Source: Platanthera guangdongensis
Lineage: Eukaryota > Streptophyta > Magnoliopsida > Asparagales > Orchidaceae
Assembly (NCBI GenBank): GCA_039583875.1
Contig: CM077155.1
Location: forward strand, 4,948,043-5,012,042
Length of the DNA: 64,000 bases
Direction: 5' to 3'
The notes beneath the pieces were generated by a model that was given only the letters and a program-made list of their open reading frames with translations, had not been told where the DNA came from and made no database searches. A program made the translations under genes and the position numbers. This document shows positions 1 through 10,369 of this stretch, piece after piece (positions within the stretch are counted from its first letter, which is position 1; every line of letters starts with the position of its first letter).

Positions 1-729
1 ACAACAGGAGTTCTGAGCGTAAAATAGTGTCCACGCATCTACAGATATCCACAAGAGCACAAAGAACCTTAGACTCTTGTCGCACAAGATCTATGTCGGA
101 ATTCAGTTTTCCCTCAACGTCTCCACGGACTACTAGATCCGTTCAAGGAGATGTGGCGGTGATGAGTCTGACGCATAGGAAACCCTTTCTGGTGATGGTA
201 GTAGGTCGAGCGGTCGACGGCAGCGAGAAATGATGATCGCGACTTAGCGGAATAGTTCCGTCGAGAGGAGATCGTCTCGTGCGACTAGGTCAAGAGAATG
301 AATAGTTACTCCATCAGTTTACTGTAGAAATCCTACTAATACAGTCTGCCGAACCAAGCCATAAACCACAGATCGACCGAACCAGACTTAAAGGAAATAA
401 ACTGTACGAAACAGAATTCATCGAGTATCACATTGATATTCGACGAATCAGAAGATATTTGTCGAAATAACATGAGTATACGCAACAAATTGAGATAGGG
501 CAAATCGTCCACGTATCAAGAGGCTATTCGACGAATCGCGATACTCGACGAATCGCGATACTCGACGAATGAGTCTAATTTGTCGAAATTGTCATGACGA
601 TACTCGACGAATCTGAGAGAGAAGCATTGAGATGTCACGACGATATTCGACGAATTCAAGCCATTCGTCGAAACCTCTTAGCTATACTCGATGAAATTCC
701 CTCAGATAATTTCGACCACTTACCTGATG
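1..729. repeat. non-coding stretch with TCGACGAAT-type repeats
   Basis: No convincing gene is seen. From about 418 onward the sequence is dense in TCGACGAA/TTCGTCGA words, including a short tandem run near 530-575 (a 17-bp unit of the form ACTCGACGAATCGCGAT). These words resemble the dyads in the U3 regions of elements C and D, so this may be an old LTR fragment of a related family. It was continuous with 6012-6217 before element A inserted at 735, as shown by the ACCTA duplication at 730-734 and 6007-6011. The short ORFs here look like chance. Confidence 0.5.
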
Positions 730-734
730 ACCTA

Positions 735-1158
735 TGTGCGAACAGAAACTGGAAGTCCGAAAAATGGACAAACAGAAATTTTTGTATTCCAAAAAAGGTA
801 TCAATTACATGGTATAGCCTCCCTTTTATAAAATGGAGGAGATGAGAGAGATTACAAATAAACATTGTGGGACTAAAAAATATCATGTACAAGCGGTTTT
901 ACAAAAATACAAGTCGCCAAGCCGTGCGGTTTGATGAATGAATAAACTGCCCGGCAACCACAAGAGAAAGATACTAAGCGGCCACACTAGACCGCCGGGT
1001 CTCCCGGTCTCCAAGTCGCCAGGGACAGAATAACAGATCGCCAGAGCACCAATAACAACAGGACAACAACCAAACTGCAGGAGAGAAACCGCCAGGCCGC
1101 CCGGACTGTAACCCTTCAGAGACAGACCTCCAGACCGCCCGGTCTCTAATCTGCAACA
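735..1158 (-). repeat. Element A 3' LTR
   Basis: This 424-bp LTR starts TGTGCGAAC and ends GCAACA. A TATA box (TATAAAAGGG on the minus strand) is at 821-830. In element orientation the region upstream of the TATA box (975-1145) is filled with GACCGCCCGGTC-type short palindromes and their variants. It is followed on the right by the polypurine tract complement CTCCCCCTCAA at 1159-1169. Confidence 0.93.
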
Positions 1159-3636
1159 CTCCCCCTCAAGCTGGAGCATATATATCAATCATGCCCAGCT
1201 TGTCACAAATGTGATGAAAACGGCGGATACTGGATTGGTGAAAATGTCAGCCAACTCTTTATCGGAGGTGAAAAACAGAGTACAAATTTGTTCCTTCAGA
1301 ATCTCCTCTCGAATGAAATGACAGTCAACTTCTATGTGCTTAGTTCTCTCATGGAAGACCGGATTTTTAGAGATGTATATGGCGGCTTTGTTGTCGCAAA
1401 ACATAGGTAGAGGATGGTCGTAGACCTCTCCTAAGTCAAGCATAAGAGCCCGTAACCACTTTAGCTCACACGTGGTTGATGCTATACTTCGGTATTCTGC
1501 TTCTGCATTGCACCTGGAGACTACTGACTGTTTCTTGCTTTTCCAGCTCACAAGGTTTCCCCCACAAAGGTGCAGAAACCTGAAGTAGACTTACGGTCTC
1601 CTTTATCATCGGCATAGCTTGAATCGAAGTACGCTTCAAACCTTAAATGTCCATTCTTTTAAAAGAGAAGTCCTTTCCCGGGAGCTGATTTAATATACTC
1701 CAATATCTTCAGGGCTGACTATAAATGACACTCCCTAGGAGCTTGCATGAATTGGCTCACCTTGCCAACAGCATAGGCAATGTCAGGTCTGGTCACTGTG
1801 AGATATATGAGTTTACCAACCAGACGTTGTACCTTGTGACATTAGAAAGAGGGGGAGAGTCATCTCTCCAAGTTTTATCTTCTCCAGTCGCCATGGGACA
1901 TCGGGCAGGCTTAGCCCTAATTAACCCTACCTCTTTTAACAAGTTAAGTGCATACTTCCGTTGCGATATGACGAGAGAAGCGGGCTTCCGAGAAATTTCT
2001 ATTCCCAGAAAGTATTTGTGAGAGCCCATATCCTTTGTAACCAGGTGTTGCTGAAGATGCTTCTTTGTCAAGGTTATCCCAGCTTGATCATCTCCAGTGA
2101 GAAGGATATTATCCATATATACTGTAAGCACCACTAGGACCAGAGAAGTTTTACGAGTGAATAGGGAGTGATCAGCAGAACTCCTCGTAAAACCAACAGC
2201 CGCCACAATCCCGCTAAACTTGTCAGACCAAGCACGAGGACTTTGTTTGAGGCCATAGATAGCCTTCTTGAGCTGGCAAACCTGTGTCGACCCCAGAGCA
2301 ACATACCCTGGAGGTTGCTCCATGTAGACATCCTCCTAAAGATCCCCATAAATAAAGGCATTCTTCACATCCAGTTGTGAGCTGTGCCAATCTCTGTTGA
2401 CATCCACAGAGAGATGAACCCGAATAGTGCTGAGACGAGCAACTGTAGATAAGGTGTCGAAGTAATTAACACCATAAGTTTGGGTAAAACCCTTGGCAAC
2501 AAGCCGAACCTTGTACCGATCCACACTTCCATCGGGGAGGAATTTCACCACAAAAACCCAGCGACAGCCAATAACATCTAGCCAACAGGAGGAGGAACCA
2601 GGGTCCAGGTACCCCGTTCAGTGAGCGTAGCAATCTCTTCATCCATGGCTACCTTCCAGTGCAGAATGGCAAGTGCCTCCAGATAGGAATGAGGGGTGAA
2701 AGTAAAGGAGAGAGTCAGTGCAAAGTATCTGCGAGCAGACGTCAAACGATCATAGGAAACAACTACAGCAAGCGGATGCTGGGTACAAGCCCGAACCCTT
2801 TTGCGAAGGGTAATGGGGAGGTCCAGGTCAGCAGGTGCCTCAGTATCCGGAGCATCCATAGCGGAGAGAGCTGGCCCGAGAGGAGAGAGCGACGACGAAG
2901 AAGAGGAGGGAGATGGCGGAAGTGGAAAAGGAGGAGGAGAGGATGGAGATGGTGGAGATAGTGGAGAAGGAGAGACCTTAGTAGGCGGGAATGGGCTAGA
3001 GGGAAGAAGAGGAGGAAGAAGAGATTCATCAGGAAGAGGAGAGGAGACGGTGGAGAAATAAGGAGCATTCTCAAAGAATGTAACGTCCACGGAGACGAAC
3101 TGTTTGTGAAGGATGGGGTCAAAATAATAGTAGCCTTTTTGAGTGGTAGAGTAGACCAGAAAGATGTATTTGGTGGAGCGAGGGGAGAGTTTGTCGCGGG
3201 TGGCGGAGGGAGCATGCACAAATGACGTGCACCCAAAGATACGTAGAGGAAGAGGAAAGGGATACTTCCCTGGATAGAGAATAGAGAAGGGCGTTTTACC
3301 ACGGAGAACAGTGGAGGGTATATGATTGATGAGATAGTAAGAGAGGAGAACAACACAGCCCCAGTAGGAGCGGGGGACATCCATTTGAGTAAGTATGGTG
3401 CGAGCAACATCAAGGAGGTGACGTTTTTTGCGTTTTACCAATCCATTTTGTTGGGAGGTGAAAACGTAACTTGTTTGATGAAGAATTCCATGTTGCAGAC
3501 AAAATAAGGAAAAAGCTTGACTAACGTGTTCTTTGGCATTATCGGAGCATAATAATTTAATAGAAACATCAAACTGAGTTTTGATTAAATGATAAAAAGA
3601 TTGCCATATATTAAAGAGTTCAGAGCATTCTCGCAA
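1159..3636 (-). pseudogene. Element A pol: integrase, reverse transcriptase and RNase H, broken
   Basis: Copia-order pol in separate open segments: integrase core and C-terminus (2578-3636), start of RT (2336-2551), central RT (1793-2323) and end of RNase H (1189-1551). The integrase segment keeps the QQNG...K pattern around the catalytic Glu but reads V-K-R-K in place of V-A-E-R-K, so the Glu is lost. The RT active site reads YMDN where element H has YVDD, removing a catalytic Asp. The RNase H segment retains the S-x-C-N-A-E-A-E-Y and CDNKAA blocks. Frameshifts and stops separate the pieces. Together they show that A cannot encode a working polymerase. Confidence 0.9.
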
Positions 3637-4655
3637 GAGTTACACCCAAGTACAACGTGAGAAATCATTAATAAAAGTAACAAAGTAAGAGATACCCCGA
3701 CCAAAAGTGAGGGTAGGAGCAGGGCACCAGATGTCCGAGTGAACAAGATCAAACAGACGGGTATAACTACGACCTGCTTTGGTGGGAAGGAGGAACGGTG
3801 ATGCTTGCCAAGCTGACAGGCATCGCAGTTGAGAGGAGAACTGAGCAGAGGGAGGTGAGGCAGCAGCTGATGAAGAAGCCATGGAGGAGGATGCCCAAGG
3901 CGGAGATGCCATTGTAGGAGATCTGTAGAAGAGGAAGATAAGGCAGAAAGAGCAGAAACGTTGTCGAGGAAGTAGAGGCCGCCACTCTCAGTCCCAGTAG
4001 CAATCGTCCTTTGGGAACTCGGATCCTGAAAGGAGCAAGAAGTAGGAATAAATGTAACAGAGCATTGAAGCTGCTTGCATAAAGATGTAACGGACAACAA
4101 ATTGTTGGGAAACTTGGGCACATAGAGAGTGTCGGCCAAGTGAAGAGACGGAGTGACATGAACCACTCCCGTGATAAGAACCGGGGAGGGAGAGCCATCT
4201 GCGACAAGGATTGGAGGCAACCGATCATACGTTTCAAGGAGAGAAAAGCATTGTGGATTGCACGTCATATGATTAGTTGCACCAGAGTTGATGAGCCATT
4301 TACCTTGAGTAACCACGTGAGCACTACCTGAGGAAGTGACCACCAAAGCGGATGTCTTGGAAGAGGAGGTGGAAGCGTCACCAGAAGGGCGAAGATGTGG
4401 ATGCTTCAACCAGCAGCGATCCACAAGATGCCCGGTGCGGCCATAGTGAGAGCAAAGGAAGCGGGAAGAACTCCGACCACCAGAAAGATGGTTGCGACTA
4501 CCAGAGCCGCTCTGTTGGGTCTGGTGAGCATATTGTTCTGGTGGAGGAGAAGACAGAAGCAGACGTTGTAGAAGAGATGTAACCGCAGCAATGCGTGCGG
4601 CCATGGTATCCAATATGGGAGAGTCCGCTTCACCCAAGATTTGTTGGCGAATCAT
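3585..4655 (-). pseudogene. Element A gag C-terminus, protease and integrase N-terminus, broken
   Basis: A 356-codon segment holding, in order, the Gag zinc knuckle (residues about 68-81), the aspartic protease motif (about residue 123), the GAG-pre-integrase HHCC region and the start of integrase. The knuckle reads C-S-H-Y where relatives have C-S-H-C, losing a zinc ligand. The protease motif reads NSGAT in place of DSGAT, losing the catalytic Asp. The G-family paralogue in this window (near 51200) has the intact DSGAT, which supports these being substitutions in A. After the HHCC region the frame drifts into non-homologous sequence, showing a frameshift near 3900. Confidence 0.88.
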
Positions 4656-4718
4656 GTCATAGGAATCAGGAAGTCAGAGGAGGTAGCACACAACAAGAAG
4701 TTCTTGAAAGTGCTTGTT

Positions 4719-5210
4719 CTATTCAGCAAGATCCACAGAGAAGGGGCGATGTTGAAGGATCTCAGTCCCAAGAGATTGAACTTGTTGATAAGCAGTAGCC
4801 GGAGACATAGACGGACAGGCAAAGAGGTCCGCATACATGGTGTAAATGTGGGACGTCTGAGCCCCCTTTGAGTACAGAGCAGCAAGATGAAGTCGTGCCT
4901 TCTTGACCGTATCATCATGACAGATAACAGAAAGACATTCATCGGACATACTGTTAGCGAGCCAAGTGTGGACAAGCGCATCGCTAGCATCCCAGTCATC
5001 AAATTCTGGAGAAGTGGTGGCGGGAGGATCATCGGTAAGGTGGTGGCATTTGCGTTGTGAGCGGAGGAGGAAGGTGAAGAAGACGCTCCAATCTGGGTAG
5101 TTGGAACCAACAAGCTTAGAGACAGTGCCAAGATTCCCGGAAGGAACGGGAGGATAAGGAGGAGTGGTGACAGGAGTGGCGGTGGTGGTAGAAGAGCCGG
5201 AAAGGGCCAT
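4719..5210 (-). pseudogene. Element A gag N-terminal part
   Basis: Capsid-type Gag segment of a Copia element, with a conserved block of D-W-S-x-x-F-x-F-L-L-R-S-Q followed by W-D-A-S-D-A-L-V-x-T-W-L. The open frame extends upstream to 5432, but the in-frame Met at 5210 is preferred. It aligns with the Gag start of G (near 52126) and with the first codons of H, while the upstream extension is leader-like. The frame breaks near 4719 before the zinc-knuckle part at 4655, so Gag is not continuous. The product would assemble virus-like particles in the cytoplasm. Confidence 0.82.
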
Positions 5211-5571
5211 GGAAGAAGCCGTGCGGGTAGAGGGAAGAGAAAGTTCGCGCGGGAAGAAAGAGGCCGAGGCGGAGGAGAAGACCGCATCGGACAAAAGGAG
5301 AATCTGCAACAGAGAAAAGGAAGAATTCAAGCGAGAAGAGAGCAGACCGCATGAACAGAAGATTGAGAGGCCGCGACAACAGTCCGCGGAGAAGTAGACA
5401 ATGAAGGTCGCGCAGACAAAGAGCAGCGACAAAGGGAGGCCGCGCGAATAAGAGGAAAGAAGAGGAGCATGTCGCGCGGGCAGAGAAGAGGACGCACGAA
5501 CAAGAGGAAGGGAAGAGGATCAGGTCGTGCGGGCAGAGAAAAGCACAGAATCAGGCGGATAAGATCGCATC
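5211..5571 (-). other. Element A 5' leader
   Basis: Untranslated leader between PBS and Gag start. On the plus strand it is purine-rich with repeated GCGCGNGCAGAGAAGAGG-like words. No conserved ORF is seen. The leaders of G and H have the same character. Confidence 0.6.
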
Positions 5572-5582
5572 CTCTGATACCA
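5572..5582 (-). other. Element A primer-binding site
   Basis: The minus strand reads TGGTATCAGAG directly abutting the 5' LTR. This is complementary to the 3' end of plant initiator Met-tRNA, the usual Copia primer. Confidence 0.92.
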
Positions 5583-6006
5583 TGTGCGAACAGAAACTGG
5601 AAGTCCAAAAAATGGACAAACAGAAATTTTTGTATTCCAAAAAAGGTATCAATTACATGGTATAGCCTCCCTTTTATAGAATAAAGGAGATGTGAGAGAT
5701 TATAAATAAATAATGTGGGACTAAAAAATATCATGTACAAGCAGTTTAACAAACATACAAGTTGCCAAGCCATGCAGTTTGATGAATGAGCAAACCGCCC
5801 GACAAGCACAAGAAAAAGATACTAAGCCGCCACACTAGACCGCCAGGTCGCCCAGTCTCCAAGTTGCCAGGGATAGAATGACAGATCACCAGAGCACCAA
5901 CAACTATAGGACATCAACCAAACCGCAGGAGAGATACCGCCAGGCCGCTCGGACTGTAACCCGCCAGAGACAGACCGCCAGACCGCCCGGTCTCTAATCT
6001 GCAACA
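5583..6006 (-). repeat. Element A 5' LTR
   Basis: A 424-bp LTR, the same length as 735-1158 and nearly identical by eye. The minus-strand TATA box TATAAAAGGG is at 5669-5678. GACCG...CGGTC dyads lie at about 5835-5999, upstream of the TATA in element orientation. It is followed by the TSD ACCTA (6007-6011). Confidence 0.93.
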
Positions 6007-6011
6007 ACCTA

Positions 6012-6217
6012 TATTCACAATACAGGTCCCGAAATTAAATTCAACCATATCCAAAATATCATAGGCTTGGTACTCCACTCATGTCACATATGAGCAAGGC
6101 CAACACAAACCTTTCCAACTTCTCAAGAGCTCTTATGCGCGACCCCATAGGCTCATATTGAGTTGGCAGAGAGGTCACATGTTTGATCACTTTCAGATCA
6201 CCATGGTAATACCAACA
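6012..6217. other. unassigned sequence between element A and the truncated LTR of B
   Basis: This is the right half of the sequence into which A inserted. No gene or recognisable domain is seen. Homology to the B LTR starts abruptly at about 6218, so a rearrangement junction lies here. Confidence 0.5.
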
Positions 6218-6837
6218 CTGTCCTCACTCAACGTATCTGGACTTAGACAGATTTTTCTATAAATCTTTCCTTTAGCTATGACATCACACGACGCTTTCTT
6301 CTATGGCGTTGAGTAAGCTATATTCACTCGATGCTTCTAGAATTAGTCGATTCTTTGTCTTGCCAATACTGAAGCTATGACAGACTCCGCTATATTCAAC
6401 GCCTCTTATTATATGGAATTAAGTAAACCGCCTTCACGCAATGCCTGTGGACTTAGCCGCATTTCTATCTTGCAAACTGTTGGGCTTTGATTGTCCACAC
6501 CTTACTCAGCGCTTTTTGGCATTTGGCATTGAGTGAACTGGCTTCACTCAACACCTGTGGACTTAGATGATTTTCAGCCTTTCCAGTATCCATCCTTGGC
6601 ATCTGGCGTTGAGTGAACTAGCTTCACTCAACACCTGTGGACTTAGACAAATGTATGTCTTTCCACTTCTCTACCTTGTGACCACCTGTCATAATCACTT
6701 AAACAACATGTCTAAATAATGCGACAAGGACCAACCTGCATGCATGAACTTGAACATACATTAAATACAACTATGTGTATACCATTGACTTGTTTGTCTT
6801 CTACAAATCTGGGATATTGTGAGAAATGGACCCAACA
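6218..6837 (-). repeat. Element B 3' LTR, truncated
   Basis: This matches 60918-61539 of the intact B LTR, ends in GACCCAACA and is followed by the polypurine-tract complement. About 1.9 kb of the LTR is missing on its left. It carries the GTTGAGTGAA / TTCACTCAAC dyads at about 6300-6630. Confidence 0.88.
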
Positions 6838-7243
6838 ATCTCCCCCTATTTGAAGAAGTCAAAACTCTGAATCAAAATTCTTAGTCAATGATATACATCA
6901 ACATATGTAGTAGATAGAACAATAAATGTGGAAACATTCTGACAAGTGTAACAAGTTATAAGTTACCACATTTTCCTTTGCTTGTAGGGTGATCATCTTC
7001 ACTTCCTGCTCCCCCTATTTTGCTGCATGGCCTTGATTTGATCATTTCATTGATCATTTCATTCTCCCCCTTATTGACTTCTATTAAATAGTCAGGGAGG
7101 AGCTAGTCTTCTCTATATTCCTGATCATCTTGTAGTGATTATCTTCTCCCCTTTTTTTGATTTCAGATAATCAACTGTTGCAGCTGCTTGCTCCTTCTCT
7201 ACAGGAAGCTGGTCTTGCTCCCCCTCAACTAGAGCATCTTCTA
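6838..7243 (-). other. Element B polypurine tract and 3' untranslated region, first part
   Basis: It starts with the PPT complement ATCTCCCCCTATTTG (6838-6852) next to the LTR. The remainder is pyrimidine-rich on the plus strand and has no ORF. It ends with TTCTA (7239-7243), the TSD made by D; the same sequence resumes at 41087. Confidence 0.8.
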
Positions 7244-8657
7244 TGAAAGTGTAGGTTAGATCTGATATACTCTAGAGGGTGGGTGAATAGAGTATGTTGG
7301 TGATTAAAAATGTTTTACAACTTTTATTGTATTCCTAGGTGAGCAGGGAAGCAAATGAAATAAAGCAAACACAACTACTATCTAATCACAGTCCTATCAC
7401 AGAGCATAGCCAGAAACAAAAGAAAAGAGCAACCAGACGACACAAGAATTTTATTGTGGTTCCCCAACTTGGGTACATCCACTCTTCTACCACCCTGGTA
7501 GGAATCCACTCAGGTTTTTGATCAGGTGCCTGACACCAATGAGCTTTTGTTCATGTGCTCAAAAACCAAACCCTCAAGTCTTTTGGAAGGAGACTTGCAA
7601 CCAGAAATAATTTTGAAGGGAATTAAAACCCTGTACAGGAATTGGAGAGAGGGTGATGAGGTCTTCTCTTTCTCAAAGCAACTGAGAAGACTTGTGGATT
7701 GATGACAGCAGACTTTACTCCCCCTAAGATCTTGAATTTATCAGGATTGTTGGAGCACTGCTTCAGGGTGATAGGTCTTCAAAGACCTAGAATGCTTGGA
7801 CCATAGAATGCTTTCAGGAAGTTCTTTTGACTGATATAATTTTGTTGTCCTTGAAGTTGTCATGAGAAAAGACAGATGAAGAAGACTCTTGATATTGATG
7901 TGTTCTTCTTCTTCTTGATGATGTTTTCTCTGGCCAAGACTGAATGCTTTTCTTGTATTGTCTGTATCTGTGTGTTACTCTATTACCCTTTCTGTATCAC
8001 TGTGTATCTGTGTTCTTGTTGTCGTTGTTGTGTTGATCTGTATTCTCTTCTTCTCTTTTTCTCTTTTTAATTGACTGGGAACATTCGAAATTCGAATGTT
8101 GAGCAGTAATTGCAGTCGACCTAGAAAGGAAGAGGCAATCAATGATTTCCCCAACTATCCCATGGAGAAACGACAAGAGATAATCCAAGATTAATTGCAC
8201 GTTCTAACGGTAGCATCCTTAATCGATCTGCATTAAATGTTCAGAAATCAGCGCCAAGAATCGGGACGGGAAATAGAAGAAGACCTAGTCTGGAATTGTC
8301 GACCGAAGAACTCAATTCGTTGAGCGGAGTTTTGAGTTCGTCGAGCTGAGCCTGATTTCGTCGAGCTAAGCTTGAGTTCGTCGAGCAGACAATCTTCATT
8401 AGTTTGGACAGACAATCTGCATTCGTCGAGCGGAGAACCAAATTCGTCGAGCTGAGAACCAAATTCGTCGAGCTGAGAACTGTTCTGTACTTAACCAAAA
8501 TTCTGCATCCATCGAGGGAAAACTGGAATCGTCGACCTGAGAAGCTGACAACATGAGGTCCAATTTCGTCGAGCTCAGAATCTAATTCGTCGATAAAAGT
8601 CTGAAGTAGGACTTAGAGAAATTCTGAAGTTATCCTGACTTTGCTTGAAGTAGAAAC
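7244..8657 (-). repeat. Element D 3' LTR, left part
   Basis: Starts TGAAAGTGTAGG and is interrupted at 8657 by element C; the rest is at 20785-21082. It contains TCGTCGA-type dyads at about 8300-8620. It aligns along its length to 39370-40783. ORFs such as 7339-7521 and 7876-8070 are LTR sequence without coding character. Confidence 0.93.
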
Positions 8658-10181
8658 TGAAAGAGCAACTAGATCTGATATACTCTAGAGGGGGGGGTGA
8701 ATAGAGTATATGGTGCTTTTTAAAACTTTTGCAAACTTTTACAACAATTTTTGTAATGTGTGTGAGCAGGGAAGCAGAGATAAAACCAATCACAGTACTA
8801 AGCTATGCAAAAACTAAGCACAGAGAAATCAAGGCCAGAAACAAAAAGAAAACAAGCCAAAACCAGATGACACAAGGGAATATAGTGGTTCCCCAAACTT
8901 GGGTACATCCACTCTTCTACCACCCTAGGTAGGAATCCACTGCAGGATGAGTTGATCAGGTGTCCTGGGCACCAATGAGCTTTTGATAAGGTGCTCAAAA
9001 ACCAAAGCAGATTTTTTGATCAGGTGTCTTGCCACCAATGAGCTTTTGACAAGGTGCTCAAAAACCAGATTCAAACTTTTGAAGGGAGTTTGAGAAACCC
9101 TTTACAAAGTGGGGGTGAGAGAGTGATGGCAGTCTTCTCTTTCTCAATCAACTGAGAAGACTAAGTGGATTGATGTCAAAGCTCCCCCTGAGTCCTTGAG
9201 ATCTTCAGGAAGAAAAGCTTTGTTGAGGGTGATAGGCCTTCAAAGATAGAACTCCAACAATAGATGATTTCAGCAAGCTGAAATGTTGAGTGTCTGGAGT
9301 CTTGAAATGATGTTGGCCTTGAACACTTTTAGAGGTGAAGAGATCTGAAGATTTTTGAAAGCTTGATCTCTTTGATGAGTGTTCTTCAGAATTCTTTTTG
9401 ACAGAAAACTTTTGAGTATCTTTTTGTATTCTGTATTGTGTGTGTTCTCCCTTTCTGGTTGATTGTCGATTCAAAAAGCATTCTGTCTCTTTTATTCTCT
9501 GTTCCAGAATAGAATATCATTCTCTGTCAAGGATAGCCGTTGGTCTGCATTGATTGCATCCTTAATTGCATAAACTCTTCTAGAGGAAAGTCCACAGAAT
9601 TATTCCTTGAAAAAACCCTTGAAACTTGGTCCAGAAGTAAATGAAAACGGCTAGCAAATCTCTGAATTAATTGCAGAATAACTCCTGTCTGATTTGAATT
9701 TGAATTCTGGAAGTTATCCAAAATCGTCGAACTGAGCTCTGCTATCGTCGAGCTGAGCTCAGCGAACTGGAAAACTCAAGCAGCAAAATGATCGTCGATC
9801 TGAGCTCAAAGATCGTCGAACTGAGCTCAGAGATAAAGATCCAGTGCAGAGTCAAAATCGTCGACCTGAGCTCACCGATCGCCGAATGGAGTTCGACGAT
9901 ATTATGAAGTTTGAGCTCAGCGATCGTCGAGTGGAGCTCGACGATCTGTCGAAGTTGAGCTAGACGATCGTCGATCTGAGTTCGACGAATCGTCGTGCTG
10001 AGCTCGACGATCAGACTTAGTCTCCAGGCAGAAAAACTTGGTCTTCAGGGCAGATTCCAATCCTAGACTTCTAACCCTTAGATTCAATTCTAATTGACCT
10101 ATTAAGCTGTACAGAAGGTCAAGCAAAGGTTCCTAGAGACATAGTGATCCTGACCCAAATTAGTAATAGGGTGTTCCAACA
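8658..10181 (-). repeat. Element C 3' LTR
   Basis: A 1524-bp LTR starting TGAAAGAGC and ending GTTCCAACA. A poly-G tract lies near the left end (about 8692). TCGTCGA-type dyads fill about 9720-10015, which is U3 in element orientation. PPT follows on the right. Confidence 0.95.
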
Positions 10182-10369
10182 ATCTCCCCCTATTTGGGTT
10201 AGGATTACTATTTACAAACTTTGGAAAATTCAAATAACAACATACAATCAGAAAAGCATAAAAACAACAGCAGCTAGACATTGCAGAAACATCACAGATA
10301 TATATATATATATATGTATGTGACATCCAGATAGCAGTCAGAATTCACAGAAATTGTCACCTTACACTG
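10182..10369 (-). other. Element C polypurine tract and 3' untranslated region
   Basis: PPT complement ATCTCCCCCTATTTG at 10182-10196, followed by a short A-rich stretch with a TA microsatellite at about 10299-10316. It ends at the ORF3 stop codon. Confidence 0.8.

Larger units (their letters stand above)
735..6006 (-). mobile_element. Element A: complete but decayed Copia LTR retrotransposon
   Basis: A 5.27-kb minus-strand Copia element bounded by two 424-bp LTRs (735-1158 and 5583-6006) with TG...CA ends. A perfect 5-bp TSD, ACCTA, lies at 730-734 and 6007-6011. The PBS (TGGTATCAGAG on the minus strand, 5572-5582) adjoins the right-hand LTR and the polypurine tract (1159-1169 as its complement) adjoins the left-hand LTR, so transcription runs right to left. 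Equal LTR lengths suggest a fairly recent insertion. The coding region is nevertheless broken into at least six frames and several catalytic residues are substituted, so A is not autonomous. A, G and H are one family. The lineage within Copia is uncertain; the CX2CGRXGHX4C knuckle recalls Ivana/Oryco-like elements. Confidence 0.95.

Noticed and set aside
2659..3061. Arg/Gly-rich plus-strand ORFs opposite element A pol
   Set aside because: Antisense shadows of the Pro/Ser-rich integrase-RT linker; the same shadow appears opposite H (46311-46571) and G (49739-50029).
10299..10318. TATATATA stretch as a promoter for ORF3
   Set aside because: It lies downstream of the ORF3 stop on the minus strand and is a TA microsatellite.
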